11,307 nt of DNA from Alphaproteobacteria bacterium (GTDB lineage: Bacteria > Pseudomonadota > Alphaproteobacteria > Thalassobaculales > Thalassobaculaceae), in contig JAPKDN010000054.1 in the NCBI GenBank assembly GCA_028822575.1, positions 1 to 11,307 of the forward strand. The letters are read 5' to 3'. The position numbers and the translations under genes were made by a program. Under the pieces are notes generated by a model. It ran no database searches, was not told the origin of the DNA, and saw only the letters and a program-made list of their open reading frames with translations. Below are positions 1-6,366 of the stretch, piece after piece; the first letter of the stretch is position 1, and each line of letters opens with the position of its first letter.

Positions 1-52
1 TCGGTGAACACGCTTTCCAGGCGTGCGCCTTAAGCCACTCGGCCATCCCTCC
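1..52 (-). tRNA. tRNA-Ser (anticodon GGA), partial, 5' portion
   Basis: Read on the minus strand the segment begins GGAGGGA (the 5' half of the acceptor stem), then TG, then a D arm of the form GCCGAGTGG...AAGGC, then an anticodon arm with ACGCCTGGAAAGCGT, which gives anticodon GGA at 18-16. The GGCCGAGTGG block and the anticodon place it as serine, decoding UCC/UCU codons. The gene runs leftward off the window, so the long variable arm, T arm and 3' end are not seen. The 5' end is placed at base 52 from the acceptor pattern and may be off by a base. The gene is divergent from the small membrane protein to its right. Confidence 0.93.
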
Positions 53-206
53 GCTGGGCGGCGGACATTAGCGAAGCAGGCTCGTTATTGCAACGCTCTG
101 AAAGCAAGTGATCGTGGTTTGCGCGAGGCCGCCCGGTTGATTTAATGTGATAGAACTGCAACTCCATTCTAAGAAAAATGGACCGCGCACGGGAGTGACA
201 AACAAG

Positions 207-530
207 ATGCGTCTTGTGATTGTGAGCATCGGCTGGATTCTCCTCGCGCTTGGCGTTGCGATCCTTTGCCATGATCTTGTTAAATGGCTGCTTACCGACT
301 CTTTTGTCCTGATCGACGCGGGCTCGTTCTGGTTCGCGGTGCATGAGACTAGCTTGAAATTTGCGGAGCCGGCGATCGCTCGGTATGTGCATCCCTTTCT
401 GTGGCACCCAGTTATGTCGACGATCCTGCTTGGGCCGGCCTTTATCGTGATTGGGCTGCCGGGTGCGCTTTTGGTTTTTCTTGCCCGCGGGCGGGTGCGC
501 GGCGTGCATGGTGAGTTGTTCAAGGGATAG
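207..530 (+). CDS. Small two-helix membrane protein of unknown function
   Basis: This is a 107-residue protein if it starts at the ATG at 207. That start puts a hydrophobic helix right at the N-terminus (about residues 3-22, MRLVIVSIGWILLALG...) and has a GGGAG stretch 11 bases upstream. The same frame opens at an ATG at 147, which would add 20 polar residues and is less likely. A second helix lies at about residues 70-92, and the tail after it is basic (RGRVRG), so the C-terminus is probably cytoplasmic. The roughly 45 residues between the helices would then be periplasmic. I do not recognise a family. The gene sits 57 bases before the S49 peptidase on the same strand. That peptidase has no anchor of its own, so this protein could be a membrane partner; this is inference from position only. 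Confidence 0.6.
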   Translation: MRLVIVSIGWILLALGVAILCHDLVKWLLTDSFVLIDAGSFWFAVHETSLKFAEPAIARYVHPFLWHPVMSTILLGPAFIVIGLPGALLVFLARGRVRGVHGELFKG

Positions 531-552
531 AGGAATTCTTCGCGCCTCCTCC

Positions 553-580
553 TTGGCGCCACCGCCACGCGTGCTTATAT
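553..580 (+). promoter_or_regulatory. Possible sigma70-type promoter giving a leaderless sppA-like mRNA
   Basis: TTGGCG at 553-558 and TTATAT at 575-580 are separated by 16 bases and resemble -35 and -10 boxes. Transcription would begin about 7 bases after the -10 box, at or next to the A of the ATG at 588. There is no Shine-Dalgarno-like sequence before that ATG (CCTGCAC precedes it), which agrees with a leaderless transcript. This is a motif match by eye only. Confidence 0.3.
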
Positions 581-587
581 CCTGCAC

Positions 588-1454
588 ATGGAACTTCTTA
601 AAAAACTAAATCCGTTTCATGAGCGTGCCCCGATTGTTAGCGTTATCCGTCTGAGTGGGGTGATTGGTGACGCAGGGTCTATCCGTCCTGGTCTTAGTCT
701 GCGATCCGTAGCAGGACCGTTGGAGGCCGCGTTTTCGGGGCGGCGGACCAAGGCGGTAGCCTTGGTCATCAACTCGCCTGGTGGATCTCCGGTTCAGTCG
801 GACCTGATCCAACAGCGGGTGAGGGATCTCTCGCGCGAAAAGGATAAACCCGTCTTTGTATTTTGCGAGGATGTCGCGGCGTCCGGCGGCTATTGGATCG
901 CGCTTGCGGGCAATGAAATTTACGCTAACCCAAGCTCAATCATCGGATCCGTCGGCGTGGTCTCGGCCGGCTTTGGCTTCGAGGACGCGATTGCGAAATT
1001 AGGAATAGAACGGCGACTTTATGCCACGGGGTCGAAAAAGGGCATGCTGGATCCATTTCAAGCTGAGGATCCGGAGCATGTCAGCCATTTGCGAACGTTG
1101 CAGGGTGATATTTTCGAACGCTTCAAAGCTTGGGTTCGAGAGCGACGTGGCGCCCGCTTGAAGGGAGACGCCGACGAATTGTTCAGTGGCGCTTTTTGGA
1201 CCGGGAGTAAAGCGCTCGAACTTGGGTTGATCGACGGACTTGGCGACATGCGATCGGTTATGCGGGAACGTTACGGCGACAGCGTCCGCTTCCGTGTTCA
1301 TGGCCCGCGCGAGGGGTTGCTGAAGCGCCTCGGGCTTCGGCCAGGCGGATTTCTGGCCAACGCTGATGGAACGGGCGGTTGGGCATCTGGTTGGGCTGAC
1401 GAATTATTGGCGAGCATCGAGACACGGGCCTATTGGAATCGCTTTGGCCTTTGA
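588..1454 (+). CDS. S49 family serine peptidase, SppA-like
   Basis: This 288-residue protein belongs to the signal peptide peptidase A family, Ser-Lys proteases that cleave leftover signal peptides or membrane-protein fragments. Visible hallmarks are the INSPGG strand-turn at 61-66, the nucleophile motif AASGGYW with Ser99, the segment NPSSIIGSVGVVSA at 114-127, and GSKKGMLDPF at 148-157, where Lys151 lines up with the general-base lysine (KSAVEPF in E. coli SppA). The Ser-Lys spacing of 52 matches the short single-domain type such as B. subtilis SppA; E. coli SppA is about twice as long. There is no N-terminal hydrophobic anchor: the first 15 residues are polar and the domain begins at once. 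The protein is therefore probably cytoplasmic or attached through a partner. The small membrane gene upstream is a candidate. The ATG has no clear ribosome binding site. Confidence 0.93.
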   Translation: MELLKKLNPFHERAPIVSVIRLSGVIGDAGSIRPGLSLRSVAGPLEAAFSGRRTKAVALVINSPGGSPVQSDLIQQRVRDLSREKDKPVFVFCEDVAASGGYWIALAGNEIYANPSSIIGSVGVVSAGFGFEDAIAKLGIERRLYATGSKKGMLDPFQAEDPEHVSHLRTLQGDIFERFKAWVRERRGARLKGDADELFSGAFWTGSKALELGLIDGLGDMRSVMRERYGDSVRFRVHGPREGLLKRLGLRPGGFLANADGTGGWASGWADELLASIETRAYWNRFGL

Positions 1455-1537
1455 CATCCGGGGGAATCGGAGGAGGGAGCCCGTCTACTGCCATTGATTT
1501 TTTCCCCAAACATGGCATGCAAAAACAAAACCCCAGC

Positions 1538-1615
1538 CAGGTGATAGAAACTGACCCAAGGACGGGCGTTGGAACCTAATGGAGTAAAAATCTGGGTCGC
1601 CTGAAACGAGTAGGC
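1538..1615 (+). promoter_or_regulatory. Possible structured mRNA leader before the reductase gene
   Basis: Several short complementary blocks lie in the 218-base gap between the peptidase and the reductase. CAGGT (1538-1542) can pair with GCCTG (1599-1603, one G-U pair). GACCCA (1553-1558) pairs with TGGGTC (1593-1598). CCAA (1556-1559) pairs with TTGG (1569-1572), partly competing with the previous helix. GCCT (1599-1602) can alternatively pair with AGGC (1612-1615). The last choice would break the first helix, as in a switch. I do not recognise a known riboswitch class, and helices this short arise by chance. The rest of the gap (1455-1537) shows no gene; it holds an imperfect terminator-like repeat (TGCCAT 1489-1494 with ATGGCA 1512-1517) without a following T run. 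Confidence 0.18.
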
Positions 1616-1672
1616 ACGATAGGATGGACGCGTTTGTCGGTCTGCGCGTTTCTGATTGGATGGGATGCTCTC

Positions 1673-2890
1673 TTGACAAACACCTTGATCGTCATTGGCG
1701 GCGGCCAAGCTGCGGTTTCACTGATCGCCAAGTTGCGCGGGCTTGGCGACAATCGGGCGATCGTCTTGGTTTCGGAAGAACCGGTGGCGCCGTATCAGCG
1801 CCCGCCACTTTCCAAGAAATATCTGCTCGGAGAGATGGATTTGGCGCGTTTGCTGATCCGCCCGGAACGCTGGTACGCCGACAACAACGTGACGCTTCAT
1901 CTTGGGGTTTCGGTAGCGGAGATTGATCGCATCGAACGGGTGGTGGTGTTGTCTAATGGTGACCGTATCGTCTACGAGGGATTGGTGCTTACCACCGGCT
2001 CGACTCCGCGGGTGCTGCCCGCTGCGATCGGCGGTGATCTTAGCGGTGTGTATACCGTGCGCTCACTCGGTGATGTCGACGCGATGGCCCACGATTTCTC
2101 CCCAGGTCGTTCGGTTCTGGTCATCGGCGGCGGCTATATTGGCCTCGAGGCGGCTGCAGTGGCGGCGAAGCTTGGGCTGAAAGTGACCGTCCTGGAAAAG
2201 GCCATGCGCATCCTTCAACGGGTCGCGGCAACTGAAACCTCAGATTATTTTCGCGCCTTGCATTGGAAAAATGCCGTTCAAATACGGGAGGATACGGGTT
2301 TGAAACGGTTGCTAGGCGTTGATGGGCGGGTAACGGCGGTGGAACTGGACACGGGTGAGATCATCGAGATCGACTTCGTGGTCGTCGGTATCGGAGTCCG
2401 TCCGAATGACGGGTTGGCGACGGCCGCTGGTCTCAAAACTGACGATGGTATTTTGGTCGACGGTGCCTGCCGGACGTCGGACCCGGCGATCCTCGCCGCA
2501 GGAGACTGTGCCAGATTTCCGCTCGGAGATGGTCTGGGCCGGCTTGAATCCGTTCAAAACGCCGTTGATCAAGGTGAAGCTGCGGCAGAAAGCCTCGCCG
2601 GTCATGACGTCGACTATCGGCCGGCCCCATGGTTCTGGTCGGATCAATTCGATGTGAAACTTCAAATCGCGGGTCTCAACACCGGCTATGACCGGACGGT
2701 TGAACGGCCGGGGAAGCGAGAGGGGGCGCTGTCGGTCTGGTATTATCGAGGAGACAGGTTGTTGGCGGTGGACGCCATGAATGATGGTGCGACCTATATG
2801 ATCGCCAGTCGCCTTCTAAAGGCCGGGCGAAGCCCTTCGGTGGAGCAGATCACCGATCCCACGCTTGATTTAAAGGCGCTTTTATCATGA
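1673..2890 (+). CDS. NAD(P)H:ferredoxin/rubredoxin reductase-type FAD oxidoreductase
   Basis: This protein of about 405 residues belongs to the oxygenase-coupled reductase family (relatives of BphA4, putidaredoxin reductase and rhodocoxin reductase), which pass electrons from NAD(P)H through FAD to a small iron-sulfur protein. Visible in order: an FAD-binding GGGQAA at residues 9-14, the FAD/substrate-side YQRPPLSKKYL at 41-51, the NAD(P)-binding GGGYIGLEAAAVAAKLG at 152-168, the second FAD contact AAGDCARF at 275-282, and PWFWSDQFDVKLQ at 319-331, which opens the family's C-terminal domain. The likely start is TTG at 1673, because the protein then begins MTNTLIVIGGG; an in-frame TTG at 1634 would add 13 residues, and no ATG fits. 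No ferredoxin or oxygenase gene is in the window, so the electron acceptor is unknown. It is followed after 30 bases by the DAO-type oxidase. Confidence 0.92.
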   Translation: MTNTLIVIGGGQAAVSLIAKLRGLGDNRAIVLVSEEPVAPYQRPPLSKKYLLGEMDLARLLIRPERWYADNNVTLHLGVSVAEIDRIERVVVLSNGDRIVYEGLVLTTGSTPRVLPAAIGGDLSGVYTVRSLGDVDAMAHDFSPGRSVLVIGGGYIGLEAAAVAAKLGLKVTVLEKAMRILQRVAATETSDYFRALHWKNAVQIREDTGLKRLLGVDGRVTAVELDTGEIIEIDFVVVGIGVRPNDGLATAAGLKTDDGILVDGACRTSDPAILAAGDCARFPLGDGLGRLESVQNAVDQGEAAAESLAGHDVDYRPAPWFWSDQFDVKLQIAGLNTGYDRTVERPGKREGALSVWYYRGDRLLAVDAMNDGATYMIASRLLKAGRSPSVEQITDPTLDLKALLS

Positions 2891-2909
2891 CGGAGAGACT
2901 TTGATGAAC

Positions 2910-2915
2910 AGGAGG
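2910..2915 (+). promoter_or_regulatory. Strong ribosome binding site (AGGAGG)
   Basis: A perfect AGGAGG ends five bases before the GTG at 2921. It fixes that GTG as the start of the DAO-type oxidase, in preference to a short out-of-frame ATG at 2904 that reaches a stop after eight codons. Confidence 0.85.
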
Positions 2916-2920
2916 CTCGC

Positions 2921-4222
2921 GTGGCGTTGACAACCACACCCTCGGCCCTGCCAAACTCGGTTTGGGCCGTGACCGCGCCGCCACCGATCGAAACAACGCC
3001 CTTGGCGGGGGATATAACCACCAATGTGGTGATCGTTGGCGCTGGGTATACCGGGCTATCAACCGCGCTACATTTGGCGCCCGGCGTTAATACGGTGGTG
3101 CTGGAGGCAAGCGAGATCGGGTTTGGCGCGTCGGGGCGTAATAACGGATTGGCGATCCCGACCCTGGCCAAGGCCGATCCCGAAGAGATTTTGCGGATCT
3201 TTGGACCGGAAAAGGGCGAAGCGACGATCAATCTGATTCGGGACTCTGCCAAACTGGTGTTCGACTTGATTCGCGAACATAACATGGAGAAAGCGGGAGA
3301 GCAGAACGGCTGGATCCAGCCGGCGCACTCACCCGGCCGGATGCGCCTGGTGGAGCGTCGTTTGAACGAATGGACCCGACGGGGCGCCAAGGCCGATCTT
3401 CTGAGCCGAGAGGCGCTGCGAGATCTTATCGGCTCCGATGCTTGGCACGGCGGTTGGGTTGCCCATGAGGGCGGCACTGTTCACCCCATGGCTTATGCGC
3501 GCGGGTTGGCCAAGGCCGCGGCTGGCAAGGGCGCGCGTATTCATACCCGCTCTCCGGCGGTGGCGCTGGAACGTGGCCCCCAGGGATGGATTGTCCGAAC
3601 CCCCGAGGGATCGGTGACGGCGGAACGAGTGGTGTTAGCGACCAACGCCTATTCAGATGATTTATGGCCAAGGCTTCGGCGGACATTCGTTCCGGTCAAA
3701 ACTTGGCAAATGGCGACCAAGCCCCTGTCCGACAATGTGCGAAGATCTGTCCTGCCTGGGCGGCACGCGTTGTCGGATACGCGGGGGGACCTGCAATTCG
3801 CCCGCTATGATTGGGACGGTCGCCTGATTAGTGGCGCGTCCCTGATATTCGACGTCAACACGGAAGAGCGGTTGAAAGCCCAAGTCGGCGCGCGGCTGAA
3901 ACGCAATTTCCCGCAACTCGGCGATGTGGAATGGGAGTTTGTCTGGAGCGGATTCCTCGCGATGACCCCGGATTTTCTCCCAAGACTACATGTCTTGGCA
4001 CCCGGGGTGTTCTCATGGCTTGGGTGCAACGGTCGAGGTGTTGCCCTGGCAACGGCGATGGGGCCGGTTCTGGCGGATCTCGCCAAAGGTGGAAATCCAG
4101 AAGACGCGCCCTTGCCGATCATGGAGCCAAGGGCGATGCCAATGCATGGTCTGGTCACTCGTTTCGCGCGCACCGATCTATGGCGTCGGCGGCGCCTGGA
4201 CACTGTGGAATACGGTAGCTGA
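2921..4222 (+). CDS. FAD-dependent amine/amino-acid oxidase, DAO fold (PuuB-like)
   Basis: This 433-residue flavoprotein has the D-amino-acid oxidase fold and resembles gamma-glutamylputrescine oxidase and related enzymes that oxidise a secondary amine. After about 34 variable residues comes VVIVGAGYTGLSTALHL (36-52), the dinucleotide-binding motif with G40, G42 and G45. It is followed by the acidic strand end LEAS (61-64) and GFGASGRNNG (67-76), the second FAD contact typical of this branch. The C-terminal part has WSGFLAMTPDFLPRLH and WLGCNGRGVALATAMG, the FAD-closing motif. Length and ends fit the family. It starts at GTG behind a strong AGGAGG site. It lies 30 bases after the reductase and one base before the acetyltransferase, so all three are probably co-transcribed. 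The substrate cannot be read; polyamine or glycine-betaine-type amines are possible. No glutamine-synthetase-like PuuA or other puu gene is nearby. Confidence 0.88.
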   Translation: MALTTTPSALPNSVWAVTAPPPIETTPLAGDITTNVVIVGAGYTGLSTALHLAPGVNTVVLEASEIGFGASGRNNGLAIPTLAKADPEEILRIFGPEKGEATINLIRDSAKLVFDLIREHNMEKAGEQNGWIQPAHSPGRMRLVERRLNEWTRRGAKADLLSREALRDLIGSDAWHGGWVAHEGGTVHPMAYARGLAKAAAGKGARIHTRSPAVALERGPQGWIVRTPEGSVTAERVVLATNAYSDDLWPRLRRTFVPVKTWQMATKPLSDNVRRSVLPGRHALSDTRGDLQFARYDWDGRLISGASLIFDVNTEERLKAQVGARLKRNFPQLGDVEWEFVWSGFLAMTPDFLPRLHVLAPGVFSWLGCNGRGVALATAMGPVLADLAKGGNPEDAPLPIMEPRAMPMHGLVTRFARTDLWRRRRLDTVEYGS

Positions 4223-4223
4223 A

Positions 4224-4724
4224 ATGATTCTCAAAACAGACCGTCTCTTGCTCGGGCGACTGAACGAAGACCATCGCGCCGATATGATCGAATTTTATGG
4301 CGACCCCGACGTCATGGCGGTCCGCAAATATGGCGTGCGACACCCCCAGGGTGCGGGCCAGGCTTTGGATATCGCACTCCGGCATTGGGATGAGCATGGA
4401 TTTGGGTTGTTTGCCGTCCATCACGGGGTATCGGACGATTTCATGGGAGAGTGCGGGCTAAGATACCTTGATGATGAAACTGCCGTGGAGTTGAGCTATG
4501 GGCTCTTGACGCGATTTCAAGGCCGAGGTCTCGCGACCGAGGCGGCGACGGCCTGTCTTGGCTTCGGCAAGAACACGCTTAACTTGCCGACCGTTGTCGC
4601 CTTCAGCCGCGCCGACAACATCGCCTCGCACGGGGTTTTGCGGAAAATTGGCATGGAATTTATTGGGTGTGACGATCGAGGCACGCACGGTGTCGTCAGA
4701 TATGAAACGCGGCCATCGATGTGA
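4224..4724 (+). CDS. GNAT family N-acetyltransferase (RimJ/RimL type)
   Basis: This is a 166-residue GNAT acetyltransferase that would move an acetyl group from acetyl-CoA to an amine. It opens MILKTDRLLLGRL, the usual beginning of the RimJ/RimL-like branch. The acetyl-CoA loop FQGRGLATEA is at 98-107 (the Q-x-x-G-x-A motif, Q99/G102/A104). Asn132 follows in ADNIASHGVLRKIGM, the conserved motif B with its helix. The ATG is one base past the oxidase stop (TGAAATG) without a clear Shine-Dalgarno sequence, which points to translational coupling. The frame stays open upstream inside the oxidase gene, but the homology begins at this ATG. The target could be a protein N-terminus, an antibiotic or a small amine; its place behind an amine oxidase favours a small amine, by inference only. 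Confidence 0.9.
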   Translation: MILKTDRLLLGRLNEDHRADMIEFYGDPDVMAVRKYGVRHPQGAGQALDIALRHWDEHGFGLFAVHHGVSDDFMGECGLRYLDDETAVELSYGLLTRFQGRGLATEAATACLGFGKNTLNLPTVVAFSRADNIASHGVLRKIGMEFIGCDDRGTHGVVRYETRPSM

Positions 4725-4958
4725 GTTCACGGGACGTCAATACAATGTGAGAACCGGTCATCGTTGTTAAAAGACTTCTTTAATATCTCCACGCGACTAT
4801 GAGATCGTTAATGTGAAGACGTATTTGGATATGTCCGGCATGGGAAACTTGGAAAATGGCTTGTTACCGTCGCCGGCCTCGACAAGGATTGGGCGCTAAA
4901 GGGGCGCATCGGAGAAATTACAGCGCTTTTCGCGAGTTTGTGATCAACATCACCGCGT
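4725..4958 (+). other. Intergenic stretch with no intact gene
   Basis: I see no intact gene, RNA gene or clear terminator here. The frame that continues into the PAS pseudogene is open from about 4812 to a TGA at 4941 and reads plausibly protein-like (for example WLVTVAGLDKDW and IGEITALFASL), but I cannot assign it to a family. It may be a remnant of another decayed gene or chance. Promoter elements for the region are not evident. Confidence 0.35.
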
Positions 4959-5441
4959 GTGGGTTGGGATCCCGCACCGGAAACATTCAAGGCTGATCGT
5001 TTGCGGTGATTAAATGATAATTGGCTTGGTTTGGCCGACGGGGACCTTCGAGCCAGATGGGTTTTCTACCCCGAACATGTGGTTTACGTCCTTGGAAACG
5101 CGATGGTCATCGACCTGGACAATGACACGTATAGTTCGCGTTATCGACTTTTCGGAACGGTGATCGCGGAACGCTATGGCGAGGACCTTACTGGAACCAC
5201 TGTCAACGTGACTGGTGGAAGCCTAGCACGGTATTTCGCCGCCGCCTTTCGAGCCGTCCTTGCGAAGGGGTGATCGTTATACACGCGGCATTTGCCTTCG
5301 GAGGACTCGCCCATCTGGGATGGTCAGCGACTGATTCTTCTCTTTGCGGATACCGATGGCGTGGCCCAACATTTTGTGGTTCCTCATTTGCCGTTTCGCC
5401 CACCCGTGGGCTGGTTGGCCCGAGCCATTTGCCAAGGTTAG
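4959..5441 (+). pseudogene. PAS_5-type single-domain PAS protein, broken by in-frame TGA codons
   Basis: One frame from about 4959 (GTG) to the TAG at 5439-5441 reads as an alphaproteobacterial PAS_5 protein of about 160 residues, a family of small ligand- or signal-sensing domains. Recognisable pieces in order are WDPAPETFKADRLR, then NWLGLADGDLRAR, then the core RYRLFGTVIAERYGEDLTG, then SLYTRHLPSEDSPIWDGQ followed by RLILLFADTDG. The frame is broken at TGA 5007-5009 and TGA 5271-5273, and protein-like sequence continues in the same frame after each. Both sites fit a CGA (Arg) to TGA change: family members often have an Arg-rich RLRRL before the Trp and GR before the LYTRH-like strand. No frameshift is needed. 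The true start is uncertain. The tail overlaps the convergent chaC stop by four bases. TGA ends several intact genes here, so recoding is unlikely. Confidence 0.78.
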
Positions 5442-6064
5442 CGTTTCGCCGAGTTATCCAATATCTTCGCCAAGGCGAACAGGTCGGGGTCGGTAAGTCC
5501 TTGATCGCGTAGCGAGGCGTTCGTGGCGGCGTAATAGTCAACACAGGAGCCGAACTTGCCTGATGCCACCGCGATATATTGGGCGGCGGTCTTGATGTCG
5601 ATTGGACCGGTATATTGGGGATGCTCGCGGTTCACGACGAATGTCAGAGCGCGCGCCACACCGGCTTCGGTTTCAAGATCAAGCCAGCTTGGCAGATAGA
5701 TGCCGGCATACATCTCACGTCGCCATAATGCGTCGAGCCCCGCATCTAGATGATCGTCGGACAGCGTAAAGACCGCGCCGTCGCAGGCGCCATTCGGTTC
5801 GGCGTCCAGACCGTAAAACAAGCCGGGATGTTCAAGGGATCCGCGCGCATGGACGGTCCAAAGGCAGGTGCGCCGCACCCAGCCAGACAGCCGGGCAGGC
5901 TCTCTATGATCGAATTCGAAGCATGGATCCCACAAGAGTGAACCATAGGCGAAAACCCGAATGGGGCCTCCCTTGGGATGGAGCGCCAAAGTTTGATTCA
6001 GGCTCTCGGCGCGCCGCTCATCGCTGATCGGTTCCACGGGCTCGGTCGGGGGAGGCTTGATCAT
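5438..6064 (-). CDS. chaC: ChaC-type glutathione-specific gamma-glutamylcyclotransferase
   Basis: This 208-residue enzyme of the ChaC family cleaves glutathione in the cytoplasm into 5-oxoproline and Cys-Gly. The substrate-binding signature RVFAYGSLLWDP is at 36-47. SGWVRRTCLWTVHARGS at 60-76 and PGLFYGL at 80-86 are the next conserved strands. WRREM at 114-118 supplies the catalytic glutamate, Glu117. The C-terminal part with YTGPIDIKTAAQYIAVASGK and VDYY is also typical. The first 33 residues are proline-rich and not conserved, and no good ribosome binding site precedes the ATG at 6064, so the start could be further in. The gene lies alone on the minus strand between two broken plus-strand genes and appears intact itself. 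Confidence 0.92.
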   Translation of the reverse strand: MIKPPPTEPVEPISDERRAESLNQTLALHPKGGPIRVFAYGSLLWDPCFEFDHREPARLSGWVRRTCLWTVHARGSLEHPGLFYGLDAEPNGACDGAVFTLSDDHLDAGLDALWRREMYAGIYLPSWLDLETEAGVARALTFVVNREHPQYTGPIDIKTAAQYIAVASGKFGSCVDYYAATNASLRDQGLTDPDLFALAKILDNSAKR

Positions 6065-6366
6065 GGCTAGTTTTTAGACACGGGCGTTGAATTTTACCAT
6101 CCCTGATCGGGCGTGGGCTCCCGTGTTTGATCCGTGCGGGCTCATTACGTGACGAATTTTTACCCACCTCCGGCAAGAATGACGAGAGAAAATACCTCCT
6201 TGCGTCCTGGCAGTACGGTCACTGCTGGTCGACCCCTCGGTTGGTTAACTATCGCTACTCCGATTGAACCGCGGCGAGTGAGGGGACACAATAATTCTGC
6301 AGACAATGTTTAGAGTTGATGGGGCTTCTTTCATCCCCCGATGAAAGAATATTGATAGAGCATTCG
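6065..6366 (+). other. Intergenic region between chaC and the glpD pseudogene
   Basis: No gene is visible in these 302 bases. A seven-base inverted repeat (ACACGGG 6078-6084 and CCCGTGT 6120-6126) sits just upstream of chaC on the minus strand; its loop of 35 bases and the A-rich (not T-rich) flank on that strand argue against a terminator. The glpD-type frame is open from a TTG at 6316 and an ATG at 6319, so part of this stretch could be coding if an upstream start was used. The two divergent promoters presumably lie here, but I cannot place them. Confidence 0.4.

Noticed and set aside
4812..4943. Possible ACT-domain or other small-protein remnant (WLVTVAGLDKDW, IGEITALFA) before the PAS pseudogene.
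   Set aside because: The resemblance is too short and needs a frame change to extend; it is noted only as an unassigned open stretch.
5007..5273. TGA codons in the PAS_5 frame read as selenocysteine, or TGA read as tryptophan.
   Set aside because: Intact genes in the window (the protease, the reductase, the acetyltransferase and the sulfatase) end with TGA at family-typical lengths. No SECIS-like hairpin is evident after the stops, and the family does not place Sec or Trp at these points.
5270..5512. Separate 80-residue plus-strand gene downstream of the PAS remnant.
   Set aside because: Its sequence resembles nothing, whereas the frame one base away continues the PAS_5 protein; it also overlaps the end of chaC.
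6078..6126. Inverted repeat ACACGGG/CCCGTGT as a terminator or operator.
   Set aside because: The loop is 35 bases, there is no T run in the right place, and seven-base repeats at this distance are expected by chance.
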